A DNA stretch of 64,000 nucleotides from Nocardia mexicana NBRC 108244 (lineage in GTDB: Bacteria > Actinomycetota > Actinomycetes > Mycobacteriales > Mycobacteriaceae), in contig NZ_BDBV01000065.1 in assembly GCF_001613165.1 (NCBI RefSeq), positions 1-64,000 of the forward strand, given 5' to 3'. A program made the translations under genes and the position numbers. The notes under the pieces are model-generated. The model was not told the origin of the DNA and did not search any database. It saw only the letters and a program-made list of their open reading frames with translations. Shown here piece after piece: positions 24,885-32,208 of the stretch. How positions within the stretch are numbered: position 1 is the first letter of the stretch; every line of letters starts with the position of its first letter.

Positions 24885-24961
24885 TTCGGTGTCGCGAACC
24901 CCATCGCCCGTTGCGTGGGAGGGCCGGGCGGCGGCGCCCGCGACACGACCTGTTGCGCGAA

Positions 24962-26266
24962 TTACCCTGCGCTTCTGGCCAGTTCGCCTTGCGCAAACCC
25001 TGCCGCGACACGGTGCAGCGACTCCGACAACGCTCGACGCACCTCGCCCATCTGGGTTCGGCTGTGGTCGGCGGTGTCGTACTCGACCTGCACCGTCAGG
25101 CGCCCGTCCAGGGTGAACGCTGTCGCCTTTGGCGGCATGCCCGGATTCATCGCAAAGATGTTGTCGCGCAACAGCTTTACGCCCGGAGGCACCTCGTGTG
25201 TGGGCACCCTGCCGATGTTGGACAGGGCGAAGGTGGGCTGCGAGGAAAGCATCGCCGCGGTCTGCTCGTCGCGAATGTGGCGGCCCGCCAGCGCCAAACG
25301 AGCGGGGTCGCGGCGTGTCAGTGCGGCGCGCACGTCGGCGTCCACGACCCGGCCCAGCTCGATCGGGTCGTCGGTCGCCGCCACCGACAGCGCCGTGCCC
25401 CAGCCCGATGCGCAGTTGAGCATGGTGTCGTCGGTCAGTTGCGGATCCAGTGTCGAGCGCAGGTCGGCCGCGTAGCCGCAGACCATCGGCAGTGATCCGG
25501 CGACGTCGAAGCGGCCGCGCACGGCGACCAGCGCGCAGCCGCTCAACAGGCTGTTGACCGTGATCCCGGCCGACCGTGCGGCAGCCACGAAAGCGGCCGT
25601 CTCGCTTGCCTCCAACTCGATCCGCTCGGCGGCGAGGAATCCCCGTACGCCCGCGGCACCCCCGACACGCGGCAACTGCGCGGGCGCCTCGGCCATCATG
25701 CCGCGCATCCGGTCGAGCAGCTCCTCGACCTCCGAACCCGAAACGGCCGCGGCGAGACGATCATCCACCGCCTGCGGGAGTTCTTCGACCGTGACCACCG
25801 GCAGCGGTGTGCCGCGCAGCCGCGCGGTGTAGCGCCGCCACATTTCGTCCAGTAGCGCGAAAGCCGAACGGCCGTCGGCGATTCCGTGATGAACGACCAG
25901 CACGATGCGACTCTGCTCCCCATCGCGCAGCAGCACCGCGCGGAACAGGCCCTCGCTCCAGTCCTGCGGTTCGTTGACGAGCCGGACGTACTCGACCTCG
26001 TCCCCGTCTGCCACCACCAGCGGCGGCCGATATCCGTCCCGACGGCGCAGCATCGGCACACCGGCGTCGTCGACCGGCAGGCAGGCGAGCAATGGGTGCC
26101 GGGCGGCCAGGTCGGCCAGCACCGCGCGCAACGCCTCGGCGTCGACGTCACCCTCGACGACCGATCCGATGTACAGCGGCATGCCGCCGACCGGGACCGA
26201 GCCGAACCGGGCGTCGGCCCGGAAGTAGCCGGATTCGAAGGGGGACTGCGGGCGTTGCGTGGTCAT
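24962..26266 (-). CDS. PapA5-like condensation-domain acyltransferase
   Basis: The 434-residue protein has the condensation/acyltransferase motif HHxxxDG as VVHHGIADGRSAF (about residues 125-137), and the second-half segment GWGTALSV together with LSNIGRVPTHEVP typical of PapA-type and related enzymes. Such proteins transfer acyl chains from carrier proteins or CoA onto alcohols, for example in mycobacterial phthiocerol esters. No polyketide synthase lies nearby, so the substrates are unknown. ATG 26266 is preceded by GAGAGG; the frame is open to 26308. It is divergent from a TetR gene, with operator-like repeats in the shared promoter. Confidence 0.8.
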   Translation of the reverse strand: MTTQRPQSPFESGYFRADARFGSVPVGGMPLYIGSVVEGDVDAEALRAVLADLAARHPLLACLPVDDAGVPMLRRRDGYRPPLVVADGDEVEYVRLVNEPQDWSEGLFRAVLLRDGEQSRIVLVVHHGIADGRSAFALLDEMWRRYTARLRGTPLPVVTVEELPQAVDDRLAAAVSGSEVEELLDRMRGMMAEAPAQLPRVGGAAGVRGFLAAERIELEASETAAFVAAARSAGITVNSLLSGCALVAVRGRFDVAGSLPMVCGYAADLRSTLDPQLTDDTMLNCASGWGTALSVAATDDPIELGRVVDADVRAALTRRDPARLALAGRHIRDEQTAAMLSSQPTFALSNIGRVPTHEVPPGVKLLRDNIFAMNPGMPPKATAFTLDGRLTVQVEYDTADHSRTQMGEVRRALSESLHRVAAGFAQGELARSAG

Positions 26267-26314
26267 CGGGCACCTCTCGGGTTCGTTCTGGAGCACTACC
26301 GAGACCATACAAGC

Positions 26315-26349
26315 GTTTCAAACATTTGTCACAAACCTATGTATGAAAC
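26315..26349. promoter_or_regulatory. operator in the divergent PapA-like/TetR promoter
   Basis: GTTTCAAACAT (26315-26325) and ATGTATGAAAC (26339-26349) are inverted arms with one mismatch and a 13-base spacer. A smaller palindrome TTTGTCACAAA (26325-26335) lies inside. The element sits between the divergent starts, so the TetR protein at 26382 is the obvious candidate binder. Confidence 0.65.
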
Positions 26350-26381
26350 ATCCGTTTGCGAGTGCTTGCTACCCTGCTGAC

Positions 26382-26942
26382 GTGGGAACCCGTGACGACC
26401 TCCTGACCGCGGCCAAGCAGTGCCTGGCCGAGCGCGGCTACGCCCGGACGACGGTGCGCGATATCGTGGCCGCCTCCGGCAGCAATCTCGCCGCGATCAA
26501 CTACCACTTCGGCACCCGCGACGCCCTGCTGAGCCAGGCGATGGTCGAGTCCACAACCGACGCGGTCCGGCGCATCCTCGACACCCTCGACGCCGACCAG
26601 GAGGGCGAACCGGCGGTGCGCCTGGACAAGTTCCTGCGCAAACTGATCGCCAGCTTCACCGACGACCGCGCCCTGTGGGCCGCCAACATCGAGAGCCTCG
26701 CCCAGGCCCAACACCTCGGCGACATCCGCACCGACTTCTCCGCCAAACAGCAGGAGGCCCGACAGTCCTTGGCCCACATGCTGTTACCCACAGCCGACGC
26801 GAAGCCCGACGACAACATCGGAGCGATTCTGCTCACCTTGTTGGATGGGTTGCTGGTGCAGTGGCTGCTGGATCCGGAGGCGGCGCCGGGGGCTGAGCGG
26901 ATTGTCGGGGGGTTGCGGGCCATCGGGCGGGCGATCGGGTAG
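26382..26942 (+). CDS. TetR/AcrR family regulator
   Basis: From GTG 26382 the protein is 186 residues. The HTH is GYARTTVRDIVAASGSNLAA followed by INYHFGTRDALL, a standard TetR domain, and the C-terminal helical region ends LRAIGRAIG. An ATG at 26343 would lie inside the operator, so the GTG start is preferred, although no strong ribosome site precedes it. It most likely represses itself and the divergent acyltransferase gene. The C-terminal part resembles the TetR_C domain of regulators linked to hydrophobic ligands, but the ligand is unknown. Confidence 0.85.
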   Translation: MGTRDDLLTAAKQCLAERGYARTTVRDIVAASGSNLAAINYHFGTRDALLSQAMVESTTDAVRRILDTLDADQEGEPAVRLDKFLRKLIASFTDDRALWAANIESLAQAQHLGDIRTDFSAKQQEARQSLAHMLLPTADAKPDDNIGAILLTLLDGLLVQWLLDPEAAPGAERIVGGLRAIGRAIG

Positions 26943-27470
26943 GCGGGGCGAAATCGGCAGGGCGGCAACGTCACCCATGCGGACGCTGCCACGACGCGCT
27001 AGACAGCTCGAACGAACTTGTTCACAACCCATCGAGCAACTAGTGGGCACGCTGCACAAAACCGGCGTATTCGATTGTTTCCACATCCACCAGCCTCAGA
27101 CAGAGCCGGACAGCCATAGTCCAGCAATCATTACGGTTGCATGAATACGAACCCCCCTCCCCGGCAAGGTATTACACATCCGCTAAGGTCTTGTCCGGTT
27201 GGCCATCCGGGTCGACAAGTGGAGGGGTCTACCTGCGTTTCATCGATCAACAGTCAAGCGCCGACGAGCTTTTCGATCGCATGATGCCGACTATTGCTGC
27301 GGGGCAGCGCTAGACGCGACTCCACTGCACGCACGGCGTGGCGATAAACGCTCGAGTTGCCGCAGCCGATGACGTCAGATATGAATGTGTCCGTTCGAAT
27401 CACACGTTGACGTTCGATTCAAACTTGGGGGAATCCTTGGGGAATCGGGGGTCAGGAGGGGAAATCAAGA
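26943..27470. other. gene-poor region with promoter of the secreted-protein cluster
   Basis: This 528-base region is less GC-rich than most of the window. One mini-ORF (27233-27313, CTG start, 26 residues) is listed separately as uncertain. Near the right end, TTGACG (27409-27414) lies upstream of the first secreted-protein gene and could be a -35 element. No RNA gene or mobile element was recognised. Confidence 0.4.
27233..27313 (+). CDS. possible 26-residue mini-ORF
   Basis: A GGAGGGG stretch lies about 6 bases before CTG 27233. The frame reads LRFIDQQSSADELFDRMMPT plus six residues, then TAG. The composition is protein-like rather than Arg-rich, so it may be a small gene or the remnant of a longer one. 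Nothing identifies it. Confidence 0.2.
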   Translation: MRFIDQQSSADELFDRMMPTIAAGQR

Positions 27471-28097
27471 ATGAAGTTCGGAAAGATCACTGCTACGGTT
27501 TTCATGGCGATCGCTGCTACGGGGATCACAGCGGCAACGGCTCACGGTGAGTCGACGGTAGTCAATGAGCAGCCGGCGGCAGTGACGGCGGGGAACGCAA
27601 CTTCCGGTGTGGACCACGGGATCAATTACCACACAACTGTTTCCCCGACAAATATGGCCATCACCACGACCATCGAAAATGGCAAGTTCGAGCCCGCACA
27701 GAACGGGGCCGCAGTACTCGAGTCCAACGATGGCGCAGCGGTGACCGAAGTACCGCAGACGTATGAAATCGCCGGACGCTCGATCGCGATTGCTCAGCAA
27801 ATCGGGGCGGACGGTCGCACCCTGACACTGACACCCCAGATGACCCCTGAAGACATCAGCGAGCTGAAGAACGTCAGCTCGTTCGACAACCTGATGGCGC
27901 AGGTCCAAAAGAACCTGGCCGGTGTCATCATTGGTGGTTGCCTGGGCGGTTTCCTCGGCGGCCTCCTCGGCTTCGGCATTTTCAGCCTGATCACGGGGCC
28001 CCTCGGCTTGGTCCTCGGTGCCGTTGCCGGCGGATACGCCATGGGCGGCCAGGAATTCCTGGACGCCGTGACCGCGGTCGCCACCGGCCAGCCGTGA
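27471..28097 (+). CDS. secreted glycine-zipper protein, copy 1
   Basis: The 208-residue protein has a signal peptide (MKFGKITATVFMAIAATGIT, cleavage probably after TAHG), a polar beta-rich domain (VDHGINYHTTVSPTNMAITT, residues about 48-130), a helical SFDNLMAQVQKNLAG segment, and a C-terminal glycine zipper (GGCLGGFLGGLLGFGIFSLI) ending GGYAMGGQEFLDAVTAVATG. I do not recognise a functional family; it looks like a Nocardia-type exported protein that may insert into or coat the envelope. It has a paralogue at 29116-29724. A strong ribosome site (AGGAGGGG) lies 9 bases upstream of the ATG. Confidence 0.75.
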   Translation: MKFGKITATVFMAIAATGITAATAHGESTVVNEQPAAVTAGNATSGVDHGINYHTTVSPTNMAITTTIENGKFEPAQNGAAVLESNDGAAVTEVPQTYEIAGRSIAIAQQIGADGRTLTLTPQMTPEDISELKNVSSFDNLMAQVQKNLAGVIIGGCLGGFLGGLLGFGIFSLITGPLGLVLGAVAGGYAMGGQEFLDAVTAVATGQP

Positions 28098-28291
28098 TCG
28101 CAGGTTCATGAAGCGTGTGTGCGCAGGTTCTCTTGCGCCTGCGCACACACCTGGCCGATCACCGTTCCGGCGGGCACGATCGACGGTGCTATCAACGATC
28201 GACGGACCTTCACGTAGCGAGATACCGTGGAGCGCAGTATGATCCAGCCAGCTCCGATAAGAGCCGGACAAGTTACATCCGGGGGGAACGC

Positions 28292-29035
28292 GTGGCAAAG
28301 CACCGCAAACAGACGAGAACCCAAAGAGCCGCCTTGCGGGCAGCAGTCAGTATGGTTCCGGCAACCGCAATCATCACCAGTAGCGCAATTGCGCACGCTG
28401 CACCGCAATTCATTGCCCCACAACCGGGCGTCACCACACCGAATCAACCAACTCCGGGGCCCCAACAGGGACCTGGCGCAGTACAACCCGGTGTCACCAC
28501 GCCGCCTGCGCCACCCGAAAAGACACCGCCCCCGATGGCCTATGTATCCCCGGAAGACGATCGGCGCGGGGTAGCTCCGGAAACGGATTACGCGCCGTCT
28601 CGCTCTGTGCCGCAACGTGATTACGTTGCGCCGCTGCAGCCCGAGGAATTGCATGCGCCGGAGCCCGAGCCACCGGTGGCACCGATCGTTCCGCCTTCGG
28701 ACACTCTGCGGTTCGGTGAAACCGTCATGCCTGCACCGGACTTCCTCGGCCAGGACCAAGTGGATCAGCTCAATATGACTGTGGCCAAACCCGAGGCTGA
28801 TATATCGCAGTACTTCCGGTCCGTCGGAGTTGCGCCGAGCAGGGCTGACCGCATGGCGTCGACGGCGCTGGCCGGTGCCGTTCAGGGCGCCGTTGTCGGA
28901 TGTGTACTCGGTTCCGCCGCAAGCGCTGTTTTCGTATTCACACTTCCCTTCTTGCCGCTGGCATGCGTCGGCTGGGGCGCAGGCGGTGCCGTACTCGGCG
29001 GCGCCATCGGCGCGGAAAGCGGCGTCAGGCGATGA
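28292..29035 (+). CDS. secreted Pro-rich protein with C-terminal glycine zipper
   Basis: This 247-residue protein starts at GTG 28292 after GGGGGGAA. It has a basic twin-part N-terminus and signal peptide (ALRAAVSMVPATAIITSSAI, cleavage likely after AHA), then a long Pro/Gln/Glu-rich extended region (about residues 35-140), and a C-terminal domain DISQYFRSVGVAPSRADRMA plus a glycine-zipper membrane segment (GAVQGAVVGCVLGSAASAVF). It lies between two paralogous secreted zipper proteins and shares their type of C-terminus, so the three probably act together at the cell surface. Function is unknown. Confidence 0.72.
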   Translation: MAKHRKQTRTQRAALRAAVSMVPATAIITSSAIAHAAPQFIAPQPGVTTPNQPTPGPQQGPGAVQPGVTTPPAPPEKTPPPMAYVSPEDDRRGVAPETDYAPSRSVPQRDYVAPLQPEELHAPEPEPPVAPIVPPSDTLRFGETVMPAPDFLGQDQVDQLNMTVAKPEADISQYFRSVGVAPSRADRMASTALAGAVQGAVVGCVLGSAASAVFVFTLPFLPLACVGWGAGGAVLGGAIGAESGVRR

Positions 29036-29115
29036 TCGCTGCGTGACAACATAATTGGGCCGCCGGTGGTCCGATTCGATTCGCAGCTACCGACTTCCGG
29101 GAAGGAACTCAGAGG

Positions 29116-29724
29116 ATGGCATTCGGAAGGATCACCGCGACTGTGGTCATGGCGATCACCACGGTGGGGATCACCGCGGCTACCGCACATGGCCAGACGG
29201 CGGTGGCGACCGAGCAGTCGACGGGCAATGCGACCTCCGGTGTGGATCGCGGAGTCGATTACCGCATCTCGGTGTCCCCAGCAGCAAAGACCATTACCGC
29301 CACCATCGACGAGGGCAGGTTCGAGGTCCAGCCCGATGGCGCCTCGGTGACTCTCGAGTCCGAGGACGGAACAGCTGTCACGAACATACCGTTGCGGTAC
29401 GAAAGCACCGGGCGTTCGTTCTCTGTGTCTCAGCAGACCGCTGTCGACGGGCGCACGCTTACTCTGACACCGGAACCGGCCGGAGATATAGCTCTACTTC
29501 AGGACATCGGCTCCTACGACCGACTCATGGAGCAAATCTACAAGAATCAGCCAGGCGTGGTCGGCGGCGCCATCGTCGGCGCCCTCATCGGATTTCTCTT
29601 GCTGCCACTGATGCTCGTCACCGTTCCGGCCGGAGCACTCATCGGTGCGATCGCCGGCGGTTATGCGATGGGTGGTCAGGAGTTCTTGGACGCCGTGCAG
29701 GCGTTTGCCACCGGCCAGCAGTAG
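29116..29724 (+). CDS. secreted glycine-zipper protein, copy 2
   Basis: This 202-residue paralogue of the 27471 gene shares the same plan: signal peptide (MAFGRITATVVMAITTVGIT), the GNATSGVDRGVDYRISVSP segment, LTLTPEPAGDIALLQDIGSY, and the end GGYAMGGQEFLDAVQAFATG. The zipper differs, with GGAIVGALIGFLLLPLMLV. Conservation is strongest at the two ends, so the export signal and C-terminal membrane-associated end seem to matter most. Function is unknown. The three genes run in the same direction with gaps of 194 and 80 bases. Confidence 0.75.
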   Translation: MAFGRITATVVMAITTVGITAATAHGQTAVATEQSTGNATSGVDRGVDYRISVSPAAKTITATIDEGRFEVQPDGASVTLESEDGTAVTNIPLRYESTGRSFSVSQQTAVDGRTLTLTPEPAGDIALLQDIGSYDRLMEQIYKNQPGVVGGAIVGALIGFLLLPLMLVTVPAGALIGAIAGGYAMGGQEFLDAVQAFATGQQ

Positions 29725-29907
29725 CCGAGGTGTTTCCTCGCGCCACCCTGGCGAGTCCACGAGCTCCCGCATTCCGCGTCGAAATGGCCGTGCCGCCCGG
29801 TGGCGTGGGAATACCCTGGTCCTGACGCAGGAGCTGGGCGCCGCGGGGCGGCCTCGGCTCAGCGCGGCAGCACGTGTCGCGCGAGCACTGCGGAGAGGCA
29901 GCACGGG

Positions 29908-30747
29908 ATGTCGGAGAGCAGTGATCGGGGTGGCCGACCGGCGACCAAGATTGACACCAGCGTCGCGCACGAGGCGCGGGTCTACGACTACTGGCTGGGC
30001 GGGCGGGACAACTACCCCGCCGACCGTGCTCTCGGCGATGTGATCGCCACCCACATCCCCGCCATTCGCAGCATGGCGCGCGCCAATCGCGCTTTTCTCG
30101 CTCGCGCGGTGCGGTATGCGATCACCGAGGCGGGGATCAATCAGTTCCTCGATGTCGGTACGGGGATTCCGACTGCGGGCAACACCCATGAGGTGGCGCA
30201 GCAGCACGATCCCACGGCGCGCGTCGTCTACGTGGACAACGATCCGATCGTGTTGGCCCATGCCCGCGCGCTGATGCGGAGCATGCCGGAGGGTATGACC
30301 TCGTTCATCCATGCCGATCTGCACGAACCCGAGTCGATCCTGGCTGATCCGGCGCTCGCGTCCACGCTGGATCTCGACCGCCCCGTCGCCCTGATGCTGG
30401 TCGCGGTGATGATGTACTTCCGCGACGAGGACAATCCGCACGGCATCGTCAAGCAGCTGCTGGACGCGCTGCCCTCCGGCAGTTGCCTCGTAATCACCCA
30501 CCCCACTGCGGATTTCGATCCCAAGGCCACGGCGCGGGTGGTGAGCTCCTCCGAGCAGGCCGGTATTCCGTTCCGCCCGCGCAGCCGCACCGAGACCGAA
30601 AGCCTGTTCACCGGAACGGAAATCGTGGACCCCGGCGTCATTCCCGTCCTGGGCTGGCGCCCCGATCTGGCCGACACTCCCCCGGCGAACGATGACACCG
30701 ACATCGAATCGGCCTGGTACTGGGCAGGCGTAGGCCACAAGCCCTGA
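29908..30747 (+). CDS. SAM-dependent methyltransferase (DUF574 type)
   Basis: The 279 residues match the actinobacterial DUF574 methyltransferase family: DTSVAHEARVYDYWLGGRDN near the N-terminus, FLDVGTGIPTAGNTHEVAQ (SAM motif I), VVYVDNDPIVLAHARAL, and MLVAVMMYFRDEDNP. These proteins are numerous in Streptomyces and Nocardia and their substrates are largely unknown. ATG 29908 is chosen because the family signature starts about 15 residues after it; the frame is open upstream to 29800. It converges on the lipase gene with a terminator-like repeat between. Confidence 0.88.
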   Translation: MSESSDRGGRPATKIDTSVAHEARVYDYWLGGRDNYPADRALGDVIATHIPAIRSMARANRAFLARAVRYAITEAGINQFLDVGTGIPTAGNTHEVAQQHDPTARVVYVDNDPIVLAHARALMRSMPEGMTSFIHADLHEPESILADPALASTLDLDRPVALMLVAVMMYFRDEDNPHGIVKQLLDALPSGSCLVITHPTADFDPKATARVVSSSEQAGIPFRPRSRTETESLFTGTEIVDPGVIPVLGWRPDLADTPPANDDTDIESAWYWAGVGHKP

Positions 30748-30803
30748 CGCCCTCCCTTCGACGGGACGCCAACCGCACGTTCCTGCACTCCGCACTCGCT
30801 CAC

Positions 30804-30832
30804 GCACCCCGTGCAAGCGCTGTAAGGGGTGC
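30804..30832. terminator. hairpin and short direct repeat between convergent genes
   Basis: GCACCCC (30804-30810) and GGGGTGC (30826-30832) can pair. AGGGGTGCGGGGAAC then occurs twice (from 30825 and from 30844), giving a 20-base tandem repeat. It may terminate the converging transcripts. Confidence 0.4.
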
Positions 30833-30865
30833 GGGGAACACGCCAGGGGTGCGGGGAACTCGGCG

Positions 30866-31780
30866 TCAGGACGGGCAGCGCGAAGCGGTGTGGGCGGGGT
30901 CGAGGGCGCGCTGGACGATGTGGATCACGGTGGGCGAGGTAGGTAGCTTGGCGTGGCCGAAAGTGTCTCCCGCACAGACGTTCTGGACCCAGACGTTGTC
31001 CACGGCCGAACCCGGACCGGCCCGCAGGAACGTCGTCTCCGGCGGTGTGGTGATCTCGTCCACCCGGCTGGCGATGACGGTGTAGTGCACGCCGGGCTCG
31101 GTGTCGCCGCCCGCATTGAGCGCGCGGAGGAATTCGCTGCCCACGACCTGCTGGGCGGCGGCCGGGCCCAGGACCCGGGCTACCGCGACCTCCCCCGGAC
31201 CGGCCGCGCTACCCGTGGGCAGCAGATACCCCAGATTGCTGAGGGTGGTGCCGTGATTGGTGGCCCCGACGGTGATCAGCCGTCGCACCGTATTGCGCTC
31301 GGGGGCAGTGGGATCGGCCCCACCGTCGAAGCGCATGTACTGGCGCGCCACCAGACCGCCCTGCGAATGAGCGACGATGTCCACCTGCCCCGCACCGGTC
31401 GCCTCGCGGACCCGATCCAGGAATCCGGCCAGCTCGCGGGCCGAGGCGCGGATATCACCGGTCCCGTACACACCCGGCTGCGCACCGTACATGCTCGAGG
31501 TATCGCGCCCGAAGTTCAGCGCGAAGACACAGTGCCCCGTCGCTTTCAGCTTCGGCGCCAGCACATCCCAGCTGTTCTGATTGCCCCAGGTGCCGTGCAC
31601 GAGCACCACGGGAACGGGGCGCGCCGCCGACGGCAAGCATTGCCAATCATTCGCTCCAGGCGGAGCAACGCTGCCGTCACGCCCGTGCACAAAGTCCGCC
31701 ACCGGATCCGCGCCCGCTCCGGCAAACGTCCACACCGTGCACAAACCTAATACGGAAAGCAGCACGGCCAGCGAACGCAT
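30866..31780 (-). CDS. secreted alpha/beta-fold lipase
   Basis: From ATG 31780 the protein is 304 residues with a signal peptide (SLAVLLSVLGLCTVWTFAG, cleavage near AGA-DP). The mature part has VVLVHGTWGNQNSWDVLAP (oxyanion region), nucleophile elbow DIVAHSQGGLVARQYM, an acidic residue around SRVDEITTPPE, and TFGHAKLPTSPTVIH with the likely catalytic His. This is the lipase class 2 / triacylglycerol-lipase pattern. It is probably exported. A terminator (31895-31926) separates it from the upstream antitoxin-like gene. The frame is open to 31888, but without signal-like sequence. Confidence 0.85.
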   Translation of the reverse strand: MRSLAVLLSVLGLCTVWTFAGAGADPVADFVHGRDGSVAPPGANDWQCLPSAARPVPVVLVHGTWGNQNSWDVLAPKLKATGHCVFALNFGRDTSSMYGAQPGVYGTGDIRASARELAGFLDRVREATGAGQVDIVAHSQGGLVARQYMRFDGGADPTAPERNTVRRLITVGATNHGTTLSNLGYLLPTGSAAGPGEVAVARVLGPAAAQQVVGSEFLRALNAGGDTEPGVHYTVIASRVDEITTPPETTFLRAGPGSAVDNVWVQNVCAGDTFGHAKLPTSPTVIHIVQRALDPAHTASRCPS

Positions 31781-31894
31781 CACCCATCCCTTCCACACCG
31801 AAGAGCAGTAACGGATCGATTGCCGATCGTAGGACGGTGTGGCCGGGAAGCCGCGTATGCGCGCGCCGAAACGCCGAACGGGTACCAAAACGAC

Positions 31895-31926
31895 GGCGGC
31901 CCGGGTGCCTGTGCACCCGGGCCGCC
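31895..31926 (-). terminator. strong terminator downstream of the antitoxin-like gene
   Basis: Fourteen-base perfect arms (31895-31908 and 31913-31926, ending GGGTGC/GCACCC) flank a 4-base loop. On the minus strand a TTTT follows a few bases later. It lies 12 bases after the stop of the 62-residue gene. Confidence 0.75.
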
Positions 31927-31938
31927 GCTACGGTCGGT

Positions 31939-32127
31939 CTAGTACTTGCGGCGCTGGTCGCGCAGGGCCTTCTTGGCGGTCTGCTGCGCCTTGTCCACCT
32001 GCCTGGCGTACTTGCCCTTGGTCTGCTTGTCGACGGCGTCGCCAACCTTGTTGATCACCGGGTCGAGCTTGTCGGCGTGTTTACCGGCCATAGCGGCCGC
32101 CTTCTTCAAATTGTTGAACATTCCCAT
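31939..32127 (-). CDS. Rv0909-type antitoxin-like small protein
   Basis: This 62-residue, Lys/Ala-rich helical protein (MGMFNNLKKAAAMAGKHADK, then VINKVGDAVDKQTKGKYARQ) matches the small antitoxin family typified by Rv0909 of M. tuberculosis, also found widely as a stand-alone gene. In the mycobacterial pair the toxin is an SRPBCC-fold protein. No such partner is adjacent here, so this is an orphan copy and could have another role. The gene has its own terminator and lies 81 bases from the MetE-like gene end. Confidence 0.78.
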   Translation of the reverse strand: MGMFNNLKKAAAMAGKHADKLDPVINKVGDAVDKQTKGKYARQVDKAQQTAKKALRDQRRKY

Positions 32128-32208
32128 GACCGCACTCCTGTCGCGAAACTGGTCTCACCAGGCTAGCCGCCCCGGGCAAACGACCGGCTGGATCGGCCGG
32201 GCGGCCGG

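Noticed and set aside
27390..27420. tRNA-like GTTCGAATC
   Set aside because: The T-loop-like string is not accompanied by matching acceptor, D or anticodon stems.
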